From contig CAKTEH010000021.1 of assembly GCA_934546935.1 (NCBI GenBank), forward strand, positions 1-13,094: a stretch of 13,094 bases of DNA, in the 5' to 3' direction. A model generated the notes under the pieces. It worked only from the letters and a program-made list of their open reading frames with translations. It did not search any database and was not told the origin of the DNA. Position numbers and translations under genes: made by a program. The DNA comes from an uncultured Eubacteriales bacterium (GTDB lineage Bacteria; Bacillota; Clostridia; Oscillospirales; QAMX01). Every line of letters begins with the position of its first letter. The stretch's first letter is position 1. Positions 6,334 through 13,018 of this stretch are shown one piece after another.

Positions 6334-6511
6334 ATACGCTTCCTACATCCAAACTGATCCCGCAACCGGAAATATTCCCGGCCTTTTGACCAAAATTCCA
6401 GCAGTGAACACACATAAATGCACTGCAAGCTTTCATAAAAAGGGACAAAATCCAAAAGCCGCCTCTAAAAGTATAACGTTTACAAGAAAATCATCCCAAT
6501 TTCTTTCCTTT

Positions 6512-6539
6512 ATTATACCATTTCCCGGCTTCGTGTCAA
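6512..6539 (-). promoter_or_regulatory. Consensus sigma-A promoter for the GDPD unit
   Basis: On the minus strand TTGACA (6539-6534), a 16-base spacer and TATAAT (6517-6512), both boxes perfect. The start site would be near 6505, leaving about 170 untranslated bases before the GDPD ATG. Confidence 0.85.
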
Positions 6540-6665
6540 CCCATACCGGCACAGCGTCCCGCAAGTGAAACCCTGACGCGTTTATCCGCCTTATTTTTCA
6601 AAGGCCTGACAGAGAAACCCCTGCATTTTTCACACTTTTTCAATGGAAATTATCCGATTTGTACA

Positions 6666-6694
6666 TTGCATGCATAGGCAAAGCGTAGTATAAT
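6666..6694 (+). promoter_or_regulatory. Predicted promoter of the DUF1934-argS-protease operon
   Basis: TTGCAT (6666-6671), a 17-base spacer and TATAAT (6689-6694). The start would fall near 6701, about 50 bases before the DUF1934 start. Confidence 0.7.
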
Positions 6695-6753
6695 AATTTG
6701 GAATAGCAATGGTTAACCCTTGCAAGAGCAGACAAAGAGAGGGGGTATGGCAA

Positions 6754-7191
6754 ATGCGCAAAGACGTGATTATACACATCGACGGCAAGCCCAAATATGA
6801 CGGCATGGATGGTGATGAGATCCAGCTCACAACCAACGGCCGTCTTTATCGAAAAAATGGGCGATATTATATTATGTATAAGGAAAGCGAGCTGACCGGC
6901 ATGGAAGGCTCGACAACAACGCTGAAAATTGAAAACGAAAGAGTCACCATGATGCGCAGCGGCTCCTATCCGTCCCACATGGTTTTTGAAAAAGGGAAAA
7001 AACATATCGGCATATTCCATACAGAAAACGGAGCCATGACTGTCGGCATAAGCGCCCGCGACATCAAAAGCCAGATATGTGACGATGGAGGTTCGTTGAT
7101 GATCGACTACGCAATTGAAGTTGATTATATGCTCAGCGGCGAAAACCTGTTCCAAATTGATATAGAAACATCGCGGACGGTCCTGTCCTGA
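6754..7191 (+). CDS. DUF1934 / YwiB-like beta-barrel protein
   Basis: 145 residues from ATG 6754. An in-frame ATG at 6709 gives a 160-residue form, but the strong AGGGGG ending at 6745, eight bases before 6754, decides the start. The protein is rich in beta strands (RKDVIIHIDGK, NGRYYIMYKESELTGMEGSTTTLKI, HMVFEKGKKHIGIFHTENGAM, GGSLMIDYAIEVDY), matching the calycin-like barrel family DUF1934. Its Bacillus member ywiB also sits beside argS. Function is unknown; a small-molecule or lipid-binding role is only suggested by the fold. It starts an operon with argS 31 bases downstream. Confidence 0.85.
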   Translation: MRKDVIIHIDGKPKYDGMDGDEIQLTTNGRLYRKNGRYYIMYKESELTGMEGSTTTLKIENERVTMMRSGSYPSHMVFEKGKKHIGIFHTENGAMTVGISARDIKSQICDDGGSLMIDYAIEVDYMLSGENLFQIDIETSRTVLS

Positions 7192-7222
7192 AAAAATAAA
7201 GACATATACACACGGAGGAAAC

Positions 7223-8917
7223 ATGAATTTTATACAACTTGCAAAGGAAGAAACAACAAAACTGATCCGTGCGGCCTTTGAAGACGCGGTGAGCACAGGC
7301 GCGCTGCCCCAACCGGACAGCGAACTTTCTTTCCCGGTGGAAATCCCGAAAGATACCGCACACGGGGATTATACCTCAACCTTTCCCATGGCCGCAGCAA
7401 AAAAACTGCGTATGCCTCCCCGGAAAATCGCTGAGCTGATCGTCCAGAGAATTGTATTGTCCGGCAGCTTCTTTGATTCTGTAGAGATTGCCGGCGCTGG
7501 ATTTATCAACTTCCGCCTCGGTCAAAAATGGTACTGTGATATCCTTGCCACTGCAGAACGTGAGGGCAGGGACTTTGCCCGCACCAGTGCCCTGGCCGGG
7601 CAAAAAATCATGGTGGAGTTCGTTTCCGCCAATCCGACCGGCCCAATGCACATGGGTAATGCACGCGGAGGCGTACTGGGCGACTGCCTTTCCAATGTCC
7701 TGGCGCTTGCCGGGGCGGAAGTAAGCCGTGAATTCCTCATTAACGATGCTGGAAATCAGGTGGAAAAGTTCGGCATTTCCCTCGAAACCCGTTATCTCCA
7801 ATTGTATCCAGAATACAAAAATCTCGAATTCCCTGAAGACGGTTATCACGGGGAGGACATTATTGTCCTTGCAAAAAGCTTCCGTGAACAACACGGCGAC
7901 ACTTATCTGAATGCAGATGCACAGGTACGCCGCGAGGCGCTGGTTAAATTCGGACTTGGCCATAATATTCCGGCAATGCAGCGCGACTTGGAGCGCTATG
8001 GTATCCATTACGACACCTGGTTTTCTGAAACAACCCTCCATGAAAGCGGTGCAGTATCCAGAATCGTCGATTTCCTTACAAAGAAAGGCTATACCTACGA
8101 AAAAGACGGCGCAGTGTGGCTGCGTACAACTGATTTCGGCTGCGAAAAGGATGACGTCCTGCGCCGTGCAAATGGTTTCTACACTTATTTTGCCGTTGAC
8201 ATCGCATATCATTACAACAAATTCATAGAACGCGGGTTTGATACGGTAATCAATGTATGGGGCGCGGACCATCACGGCCATGTGGCCCGTTTAAAAGCTG
8301 CCTGTTCTGCATTCGGCGTGGATCCGGACCGGCTGGAGATCATCCTGATGCAGTTGGTCCGTCTAACGCAAAACGGGGAGGTCGTACGCATGTCCAAACG
8401 GACAGGGAAAACCATCAGCCTTTCAAACCTTCTCGACGATATTTCCGTTGACGCCGCCCGTTTCTTCTTTAATATGCGCGCAGCGGAGACACAGATGGAA
8501 TTTGACCTTGATCTTGCCGTACGGGAGGATTCAGAAAACCCGGTTTACTATGTTCAATATGCGCACGCCAGAATCTGTAGCCTGATTAAAATGCTGGAAC
8601 ACGACGGCGTAAGTGTACAGCCTACTCAGGCGCTTTCCTTGGAGCTGTTGGATACGCAGGAGGAAAAAGCCCTGATTAAACGCATTGCCGAGCTTCCGAA
8701 CGAAATGGCAATGGCCGCGCGTGACCGTGATCCCTCTCGTGTAAATAAGTACCTAATTGATATTGCCGGCGATTTCCATCGTTTCTATAATGCCTGCCGG
8801 ATTCGTGGGGAAGAAGATGCTGTGCAGAAGGCCCGCTTAAAGCTTGCGGCCATCACGCGGGATATTCTCGCCATCGGTCTGGGAATTATTGGCGTTTCCG
8901 CGCCGGAAAGCATGTAA
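7223..8917 (+). CDS. argS: Arginyl-tRNA synthetase
   Basis: 564 residues, normal for a bacterial class I ArgRS, which charges tRNA-Arg with arginine in the cytoplasm and needs tRNA for amino-acid activation. Domains in order: the additional N-terminal domain (about 1-110), the Rossmann catalytic core with the HIGH-type motif HMGN (143-146, in ANPTGPMHMGNARGG) and the KMSK-type motif RMSK (389-392, in RMSKRTGKTISL), and the C-terminal DALR helical anticodon-binding domain (about 445-564). GGAGG precedes the ATG. The next gene begins two bases after its stop, so the protease is very likely co-transcribed. Confidence 0.97.
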   Translation: MNFIQLAKEETTKLIRAAFEDAVSTGALPQPDSELSFPVEIPKDTAHGDYTSTFPMAAAKKLRMPPRKIAELIVQRIVLSGSFFDSVEIAGAGFINFRLGQKWYCDILATAEREGRDFARTSALAGQKIMVEFVSANPTGPMHMGNARGGVLGDCLSNVLALAGAEVSREFLINDAGNQVEKFGISLETRYLQLYPEYKNLEFPEDGYHGEDIIVLAKSFREQHGDTYLNADAQVRREALVKFGLGHNIPAMQRDLERYGIHYDTWFSETTLHESGAVSRIVDFLTKKGYTYEKDGAVWLRTTDFGCEKDDVLRRANGFYTYFAVDIAYHYNKFIERGFDTVINVWGADHHGHVARLKAACSAFGVDPDRLEIILMQLVRLTQNGEVVRMSKRTGKTISLSNLLDDISVDAARFFFNMRAAETQMEFDLDLAVREDSENPVYYVQYAHARICSLIKMLEHDGVSVQPTQALSLELLDTQEEKALIKRIAELPNEMAMAARDRDPSRVNKYLIDIAGDFHRFYNACRIRGEEDAVQKARLKLAAITRDILAIGLGIIGVSAPESM

Positions 8918-8919
8918 AA

Positions 8920-10458
8920 ATGCCAAGACCGTCTTTCTTTAAAAATTATAAAACCCCGCTGATCGCCGGGGTTGCGACGGGCGTTGCATTGGCTGTGCTG
9001 GTTGTGTTTTTCGGGCAGAGCCTGTTAAACGCTTTTTATCAAACGCCGACTGGACGGGTCTGGGCGCTGAATGATTTGGCCAAAACCATACGCCGGGAAC
9101 ATATATACGCCGGAAATGATGATGATCCTTTAGCGGCCGCATATATGGCCTATTTTGAGACCAATACAGCTCCGGCATCTTCGGAAATAAAAAAGGCTCT
9201 CAAATCCGAGATTCAGGCGGATGCCAGCGCCTATTATACATTGGCAAATCTAATGCTTTCCTATTATGACCGTTACTCCAATTTCTCCGCACCAGATGTG
9301 TATGAACAGATGTATCCGGATAATGAAAATTACACAGGCCTAGGCGCCGCGATTTCCGCTTATGGCCCGTTTATCCGTATTGGTTCTGTTTATGCAGACT
9401 CGGCAGCCGGCCGGGCCGGGTTGCAAGCAGGAGATCTGATCTGCAGTATCGGGCAGACGGATGTGCGCACGCTTTCTTATACAGATGCGCAGAAGCTCCT
9501 GTCTGAAACAGTTGAACAGACAACTACATTGGGGATTCTGCGCACAGGAGAAAACGAAATCCTTTATTTCGATATACAGGCTGATGAGGTTGTTATTCCG
9601 AATGTAAGCTGGGAGATTGACGGCGAAATTGCATACTTACGGATCACGCTCTTCCGCGGCGATACATTTAAAGAAGATATCAATGCCGCGCTGGAGGCAT
9701 TTGAATCTGCAGGCGCACGCTATCTGATCCTGGATTTACGTGATAACCGCGGCGGCCTGATTTCCTATCTGGAATTCCTGCTCAACCGTTTGGTTGTTGA
9801 GGAAGGGATACTTCTGTTTACGGAACATTACCGGGACGAAGATATCCAATTCGTTTCCGAAGGCGGAGGAATGGAATTTGAGGATATCGTCGTACTGGTC
9901 GATGCGCAGACTTGTTCCTCTGCCGAAGTCGTCTCCGGTTGCCTAAAAGATCTCGGCTATACGCTCATCGGACAGACAACCTATGGCAAAGCGGTAGGAC
10001 TGTCAAACTGGGATTTTTACGGCGACAAGCTGGTACTGGCCACCATGACGCTGGAACTTCCGCAAACCGGGGATTACAATGACCTTGGAATCGAACCTAC
10101 CATCTTTGTTGAAAACGAATTCGTGCAGACGGATTCTACATCCTGCCTGCCAGTTGATACCGGGCAGGATATCCTTCCAGACAGCCCACAAAGCGAAATT
10201 CTCGCTATGGAACAGCGGCTTTCACTGCTTGGCTACCTTTTTTCCGGTATAGACGGCGTATGGGATGCGCAGACCGACGCCGCACTCACACAGCTGTATG
10301 CAGCCAATGCAGCGGAATACGCCGGATCCTGTGACGCACAGATACTCCAGACCCTGGACCAGTTGGCTTCCGCTTTTTTGGACGCCGTATATCCGGAAGA
10401 TACGCAGCTTGCTTATGCTTATACCTACTTATATTCTTCAATACAACAGGCGGCATAA
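8920..10458 (+). CDS. S41 family carboxy-terminal processing protease (CtpB-like)
   Basis: 512 residues. A basic start and one membrane helix (about 13-31) act as an uncleaved anchor. A PDZ domain (about 140-215, GLGAAIS...GLQAGDLICSIG) follows, then the S41 core with LDLRDNRGG (271-279). The catalytic serine is S333 in TCSSAEVVSG and the lysine is K357 in TTYGKAVG, giving the 24-residue spacing of Ser-Lys proteases. A C-terminal peptidoglycan-binding-like repeat (about 427-460, MEQRLSLLGYLFSGIDGVWDAQT) resembles that of CtpB-type enzymes. Such proteases trim C-termini of extracytoplasmic proteins; in sporeformers CtpB processes SpoIVFA during sigma-K activation. Whether this one does so is unknown. 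The usual Gln after the Lys is replaced by GLS. It sits two bases after argS. Confidence 0.92.
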   Translation: MPRPSFFKNYKTPLIAGVATGVALAVLVVFFGQSLLNAFYQTPTGRVWALNDLAKTIRREHIYAGNDDDPLAAAYMAYFETNTAPASSEIKKALKSEIQADASAYYTLANLMLSYYDRYSNFSAPDVYEQMYPDNENYTGLGAAISAYGPFIRIGSVYADSAAGRAGLQAGDLICSIGQTDVRTLSYTDAQKLLSETVEQTTTLGILRTGENEILYFDIQADEVVIPNVSWEIDGEIAYLRITLFRGDTFKEDINAALEAFESAGARYLILDLRDNRGGLISYLEFLLNRLVVEEGILLFTEHYRDEDIQFVSEGGGMEFEDIVVLVDAQTCSSAEVVSGCLKDLGYTLIGQTTYGKAVGLSNWDFYGDKLVLATMTLELPQTGDYNDLGIEPTIFVENEFVQTDSTSCLPVDTGQDILPDSPQSEILAMEQRLSLLGYLFSGIDGVWDAQTDAALTQLYAANAAEYAGSCDAQILQTLDQLASAFLDAVYPEDTQLAYAYTYLYSSIQQAA

Positions 10459-10472
10459 GAAAAACACGATAC

Positions 10473-10500
10473 TTGACAAACACACAATTCATGGTAGAAT
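10473..10500 (+). promoter_or_regulatory. Predicted promoter of the DUF1292 gene
   Basis: TTGACA (10473-10478), a 16-base spacer and TAGAAT (10495-10500), starting 15 bases after the protease stop. The start site would lie near 10507, inside the inverted repeat that follows. Confidence 0.75.
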
Positions 10501-10502
10501 AC

Positions 10503-10523
10503 ATTGCACACAATATGTGCAAT
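10503..10523. repeat. Inverted repeat at the DUF1292 transcription start
   Basis: ATTGCACA (10503-10510), CAATA, TGTGCAAT (10516-10523): a perfect 8-bp inverted repeat placed directly over the predicted start site. That position suits a repressor operator, or a hairpin at the very 5' end of the mRNA that protects it from decay. No cognate regulator is encoded beside it. Confidence 0.6.
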
Positions 10524-10558
10524 ATAAATATGATGTGCATGCAAGGAGAAAAAGCATT

Positions 10559-10873
10559 ATGAGCGAAGAATATGGCAATGATTTTGTTGTCCTGACAGAT
10601 GAAGAAGGCAACGAAGAAGAATTTGAGCATCTGGATACCCTGGAATACGATGGGGAAACCTATATGGCGTTTATCCCGGCGGAAATGAGTGCGCTTGATG
10701 AAGCCGAACTAGTAATTTTAAAGCTTATCAACGAAGGTGAAGAGGATGAGATGCTGGAATCGGTAGACGATGAGGCCGAATTGGAAACTGTTTACAATAT
10801 GTTCCTGGAGCGGCTGGAATCGGAAGATTTCTATGGCGACGAAGAAGATGATGAAACGGAGGATGAGGAATAA
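10559..10873 (+). CDS. DUF1292 (YrzB-like) small acidic protein
   Basis: 104 residues from ATG 10559, chosen because AAGGAG precedes it and a dedicated promoter lies upstream; the same frame extends farther back without signals. The sequence NDFVVLTDEEGNEEEFEHLDTLEYDGETYMAFIPAE... is characteristic of DUF1292, widespread in Bacillota (YrzB in Bacillus) and of unknown function, often near ruvX/mreB or Fur genes. The C-terminus (EDEMLESVDDEAELET...EDEE) is intensely acidic. The final codons overlap its own terminator stem, which includes the stop codon. Confidence 0.9.
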   Translation: MSEEYGNDFVVLTDEEGNEEEFEHLDTLEYDGETYMAFIPAEMSALDEAELVILKLINEGEEDEMLESVDDEAELETVYNMFLERLESEDFYGDEEDDETEDEE

Positions 10874-10897
10874 GCTGGTGCATCCGGTTTATTTTTT
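10869..10897 (+). terminator. Terminator overlapping the DUF1292 stop codon
   Basis: AATAAGCTGG (10869-10878), loop TGCAT, CCGGTTTATT (10884-10893), with two G-T wobbles, then TTTT. The TAA stop (10871-10873) is inside the left arm. Confidence 0.65.
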
Positions 10898-10910
10898 CAG
10901 AAAAAACTCC

Positions 10911-10938
10911 TTGTATTTTCGTTGCCTCATGCTATAAT
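10911..10938 (+). promoter_or_regulatory. Promoter of the 6S RNA gene
   Basis: TTGTAT (10911-10916), a 16-base spacer and consensus TATAAT (10933-10938). The start site falls at about 10944-10946, right at the first bases of the RNA's closing stem. Confidence 0.7.
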
Positions 10939-10944
10939 AGAATT

Positions 10945-11130
10945 ACCCTGCGCGGTGCGTGAGCGGGTATTGTTATTATCCTACAATTAATAACAAGGGA
11001 TGTAGCTTCAAAGGCGGTTTGCAGGCCTCCCGATTCAGGATGTTGGAAGCAGTAAAGCCCGAGAGAACATCCCGCCCTACGAGACCGTAGGTTATTAATT
11101 CTGCCTGCAACGGCTGATGCGGGGGTTACA
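10945..11130 (+). ncRNA. ssrS: 6S RNA (SsrS), RNA polymerase regulator
   Basis: A roughly 185-base non-coding segment lies between its own promoter and terminator. Ends pair as CCCTGCG (10946-10952) with TGCGGGG (11118-11124), then GCGGGT (10963-10968) with GCCTGC (11103-11108). This leaves a large open centre, then an apical arm closed by GGGATGT (10997-11003) with ACATCCC (11067-11073). The 5' GTGCGTGAGCGGG and 3' GCCTGCAACGGC..GATGC elements match, from memory, the conserved parts of E. coli 6S RNA (GTTCGCAAGCGGG; GCCTGCGGCGGCAT). 6S RNA mimics an open promoter, sequesters housekeeping RNA polymerase and is released by templated pRNA synthesis. Other structured RNAs are possible, but the promoter-bubble layout fits 6S best. 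Exact ends are approximate. Confidence 0.78.
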
Positions 11131-11140
11131 AAAGAATAAA

Positions 11141-11175
11141 GGCGTATGGTGAAAAGACCATGCGCCTCTTTTTCT
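11141..11175 (+). terminator. Terminator of the 6S RNA gene
   Basis: GGCGTATGGT (11141-11150), loop GAAAAG, ACCATGCGCC (11157-11166), with one wobble, followed by TCTTTTTCT. The same stem can serve the convergent FAD/Rieske gene on the minus strand, though its T run on that side is poorer. Confidence 0.88.
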
Positions 11176-11211
11176 ATATATGCATGTATGCCCGGCCACA
11201 AAAAAAGCTGC

Positions 11212-12516
11212 CTATAAATCCAGTTTTGCATCCCGCGTTGCCGGATTGTCCAATATGCTGCCGTCCGGTGAAAAACGGGAGCCATGACATGGACAGTCCC
11301 AGCTGTGTTCTGAAGAATTCCAGCGCAGTGCACAGCCCATATGCGGGCAGCGCTTTGTCGTAGGCAAAAGATAATCGCACAACGTAATGCCAATATTAGA
11401 AAAAAGCTGTGACGTCAGCATTGAACGGTTAGGGGAGAATAATGCCGTATATGGATTGGGACGTTCCAAGACCGCATCGCATAAGAGCCTGGCAGCCGTC
11501 ATAGCATTGGTCATGCCCCATTCATTATAGCCAGTGGCAACATATACATCCTTCAACCCCCGGCTGTAAGCGCCAATATACGCAATCCCGTCCAAGCTCA
11601 TGCAATCCTGCGCGGACCAGGAAAAACGTTCCACAGCGTTTGGATAATGCTGCCGGACAAAGTCGCAGACAGCCGTATAGGCACCACCAGATTTTCCGGT
11701 GCGATGGTCGCCTCCGCCAACAAGAAGCAAATCCCTGTAATTGCGGAAATATAAACCATCCTCACAGTCCTGTGCATAGTTTCCTTCGTAATGCGCGGCA
11801 TTCTCCAACGCCAACACGTAGGAACGCTTTTGATAAAGCTTAAGCGGGTAAAGGCCGTGAAGGCCAAGGAAAGGATAATGCGCAGCAATAAGGATCTTTT
11901 TCGCCCGGATCCGATGCGTCTTTGTATAGGCGGCGTTTTTCTCAATCCTGACGATCTGCGTACCTTGACGGATTTGCATACCGGCGCTGAGCGCCGCAAT
12001 AAACTTCAAAGGATGAAACTGCGCCTGCCCAGGAAATTCCACTGCCGCATATATATCTCCTGGAATGGAAATATGACGGTGTAGCCTTGCAGGGACTCCG
12101 AATTCTTTAAGCGTCAGGACTTCTTTCTGAAACTGCGGATCCTCCTGCGTCGTATAAAAGAAAGAAGAACACGTTTCAAAATCACAGCAGATATCTCCGC
12201 ATAACTCCCGGTACTTTTCAACAGCCTCCAGGTTTGCCCTTAAATACAGGCCTGCTTTTTCCCGTCCGAACTTTTTAACATAACGAAAATAAAGATCATG
12301 CTGTGCAGAAATTACCGCAGTTGTACCAGCGCTTGTCCCGCTTCCAACTTTCGCTGCTTCACATATAAGACAGGGAACACCCGCTTTTTGCAAAAAATAT
12401 GCACATAAAATTCCGGTCATTCCAGCCCCTACAATTAAGACGTCAGTTGTTTCATCCTGTTCAAGCTCTGGAAAATCAGGGACCTGTGCAGTCTGCGTCC
12501 ACAAACTTTCATGCAT
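11212..12516 (-). CDS. FAD-dependent oxidoreductase (DAO family) with C-terminal Rieske [2Fe-2S] domain
   Basis: 434 residues. The N-terminal dinucleotide fold has VLIVGAGMTG (26-35) and the glutamate of the second strand (ICEA), as in D-amino-acid/glycine oxidase-like (DadA/YhfW) proteins. The C-terminus holds a Rieske centre: C390-x-H392, then C408-x2-H411 (CPHMGC...CPCHGSRF). DAO-Rieske fusions are common in bacteria, but the substrate is unknown; a cytoplasmic FAD enzyme passing electrons through the [2Fe-2S] centre is likely. It is shorter than the Bacillus YhfW (about 509 residues by memory) and ends soon after the Rieske loop (NPATRDAKLDL). AAGGAGG lies eight bases before the ATG. The gene is convergent with 6S RNA and divergent from the tRNA cluster. 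Confidence 0.9.
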   Translation of the reverse strand: MHESLWTQTAQVPDFPELEQDETTDVLIVGAGMTGILCAYFLQKAGVPCLICEAAKVGSGTSAGTTAVISAQHDLYFRYVKKFGREKAGLYLRANLEAVEKYRELCGDICCDFETCSSFFYTTQEDPQFQKEVLTLKEFGVPARLHRHISIPGDIYAAVEFPGQAQFHPLKFIAALSAGMQIRQGTQIVRIEKNAAYTKTHRIRAKKILIAAHYPFLGLHGLYPLKLYQKRSYVLALENAAHYEGNYAQDCEDGLYFRNYRDLLLVGGGDHRTGKSGGAYTAVCDFVRQHYPNAVERFSWSAQDCMSLDGIAYIGAYSRGLKDVYVATGYNEWGMTNAMTAARLLCDAVLERPNPYTALFSPNRSMLTSQLFSNIGITLCDYLLPTTKRCPHMGCALRWNSSEHSWDCPCHGSRFSPDGSILDNPATRDAKLDL

Positions 12517-12622
12517 TTTTTATGCCTCCTTTCTTTTATCATTCGAAAAAAAAACAGCAAAAACACCCGGAAAATAAGGGAAATCCTTATAAATCAATTT
12601 AAACTCCATATTTACTGCTATT

Positions 12623-12651
12623 TATATACATAAAATAGCTTTATCTGTGAA
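12623..12651 (-). promoter_or_regulatory. Possible promoter of the FAD/Rieske gene
   Basis: On the minus strand TTCACA (12651-12646), 17 bases, TATATA (12628-12623). The region is very AT-rich, so this is one of several weak possibilities. A short inverted repeat ATAAGG-N5-CCTTAT (12574-12590) lies between it and the gene. Confidence 0.3.
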
Positions 12652-12711
12652 ATTGCTTTGGTGTAATAAAAATAAATTTTCAAAAAATTCCCTCTTTCAA
12701 AAATTTTGGGC

Positions 12712-12740
12712 TTGACAAATCGGGAAAAAATGTGTATACT
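12712..12740 (+). promoter_or_regulatory. Promoter of the tRNA cluster
   Basis: TTGACA (12712-12717), exactly 17 bases, TATACT (12735-12740). It drives tRNA-Val, -Asp, -Phe and -Gly and whatever follows the window. Confidence 0.88.
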
Positions 12741-12746
12741 ACAAAA

Positions 12747-12766
12747 GCTGACTTCAAGAAGTCAGC
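12747..12766 (+). repeat. Leader hairpin of the tRNA precursor
   Basis: GCTGACTTC-AA-GAAGTCAGC forms a perfect stem (in practice 8 bp with a CAAG loop) beginning at the predicted start site and ending seven bases before tRNA-Val. No U run follows, so it is not a terminator. A 5' end cap or processing guide is plausible. Confidence 0.6.
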
Positions 12767-12773
12767 GCGGTAG

Positions 12774-12849
12774 GGAAGCATAGCTCAGCTGGGAGAGCAC
12801 TTGCCTTACAAGCAAGGGGTCACAGGTTCGAGCCCTGTTGTTTCCACCA
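12774..12849 (+). tRNA. tRNA-Val (anticodon TAC)
   Basis: 76 bases including encoded CCA. The acceptor stem GGAAGCA pairs with TGTTTCC, and the anticodon stem CTTGC/GCAAG holds loop CTTACAA. D arm GCTC...GAGC and T arm ACAGG-TTCGAGC-CCTGT are intact. It reads GUA and other GUN codons. Confidence 0.97.
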
Positions 12850-12856
12850 AAGATTT

Positions 12857-12933
12857 GGCCGAGTAGTTCAGTTGGTTAGAACGCTAGCCTGTCACGCTAG
12901 AGGTCGAGGGTTCGAGCCCCTTCTCGGTCGCCA
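12857..12933 (+). tRNA. tRNA-Asp (anticodon GTC)
   Basis: 77 bases with encoded CCA. Acceptor GGCCGAG pairs with CTCGGTC (one G-T); the discriminator is G, as expected for Asp. Anticodon stem CTAGC/GCTAG holds loop CTGTCAC. Confidence 0.97.
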
Positions 12934-12936
12934 TAT

Positions 12937-13012
12937 GCCTCTGTAGCTCAGTTGGTAGAGCAGGGGACTGAAAATCCCCGTGTCGGTGGTTCGATTCCGC
13001 CCGGAGGCACCA
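12937..13012 (+). tRNA. tRNA-Phe (anticodon GAA)
   Basis: 76 bases with encoded CCA. Acceptor GCCTCTG pairs with CGGAGGC; anticodon stem GGGGA/TCCCC holds loop CTGAAAA. Only three bases separate it from tRNA-Asp. Confidence 0.97.
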
Positions 13013-13018
13013 TTTTTT

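Larger units (their letters stand above)
6334..6753. other. 420-base divergent intergenic region
   Basis: This gap holds two outward-facing promoters (minus 6539-6512 for GDPD, plus 6666-6694 for DUF1934). It also holds the GDPD leader, with small inverted repeats such as GCAGTG...CACTGC and the near-palindrome CCGGAAATATTCCCGG at 6366-6381. I see no convincing gene, known riboswitch motif or mobile-element remnant in it. The ORFs that cross it look random. Confidence 0.6.

Noticed and set aside
6709..6753. ATG 6709 as the DUF1934 start
   Set aside because: Only 15 bases from the -10 box, no ribosome site, and the added residues do not look like the family. AGGGGG precedes 6754.
7376..8281. 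Minus-strand 301-residue ORF
   Set aside because: Shadow of argS; low-complexity, no recognisable domain and no ribosome site.
10265..10558. Long upstream extension of the DUF1292 frame
   Set aside because: It overlaps the protease gene in another frame, crosses the promoter and inverted repeat, and lacks DUF1292 character. The real start is 10559.
10945..11130. Riboswitch, tmRNA or RNase P RNA instead of 6S RNA
   Set aside because: No known conserved cores of those RNAs are visible. The RNA has its own promoter and terminator and no downstream sense gene, which argues against a riboswitch.
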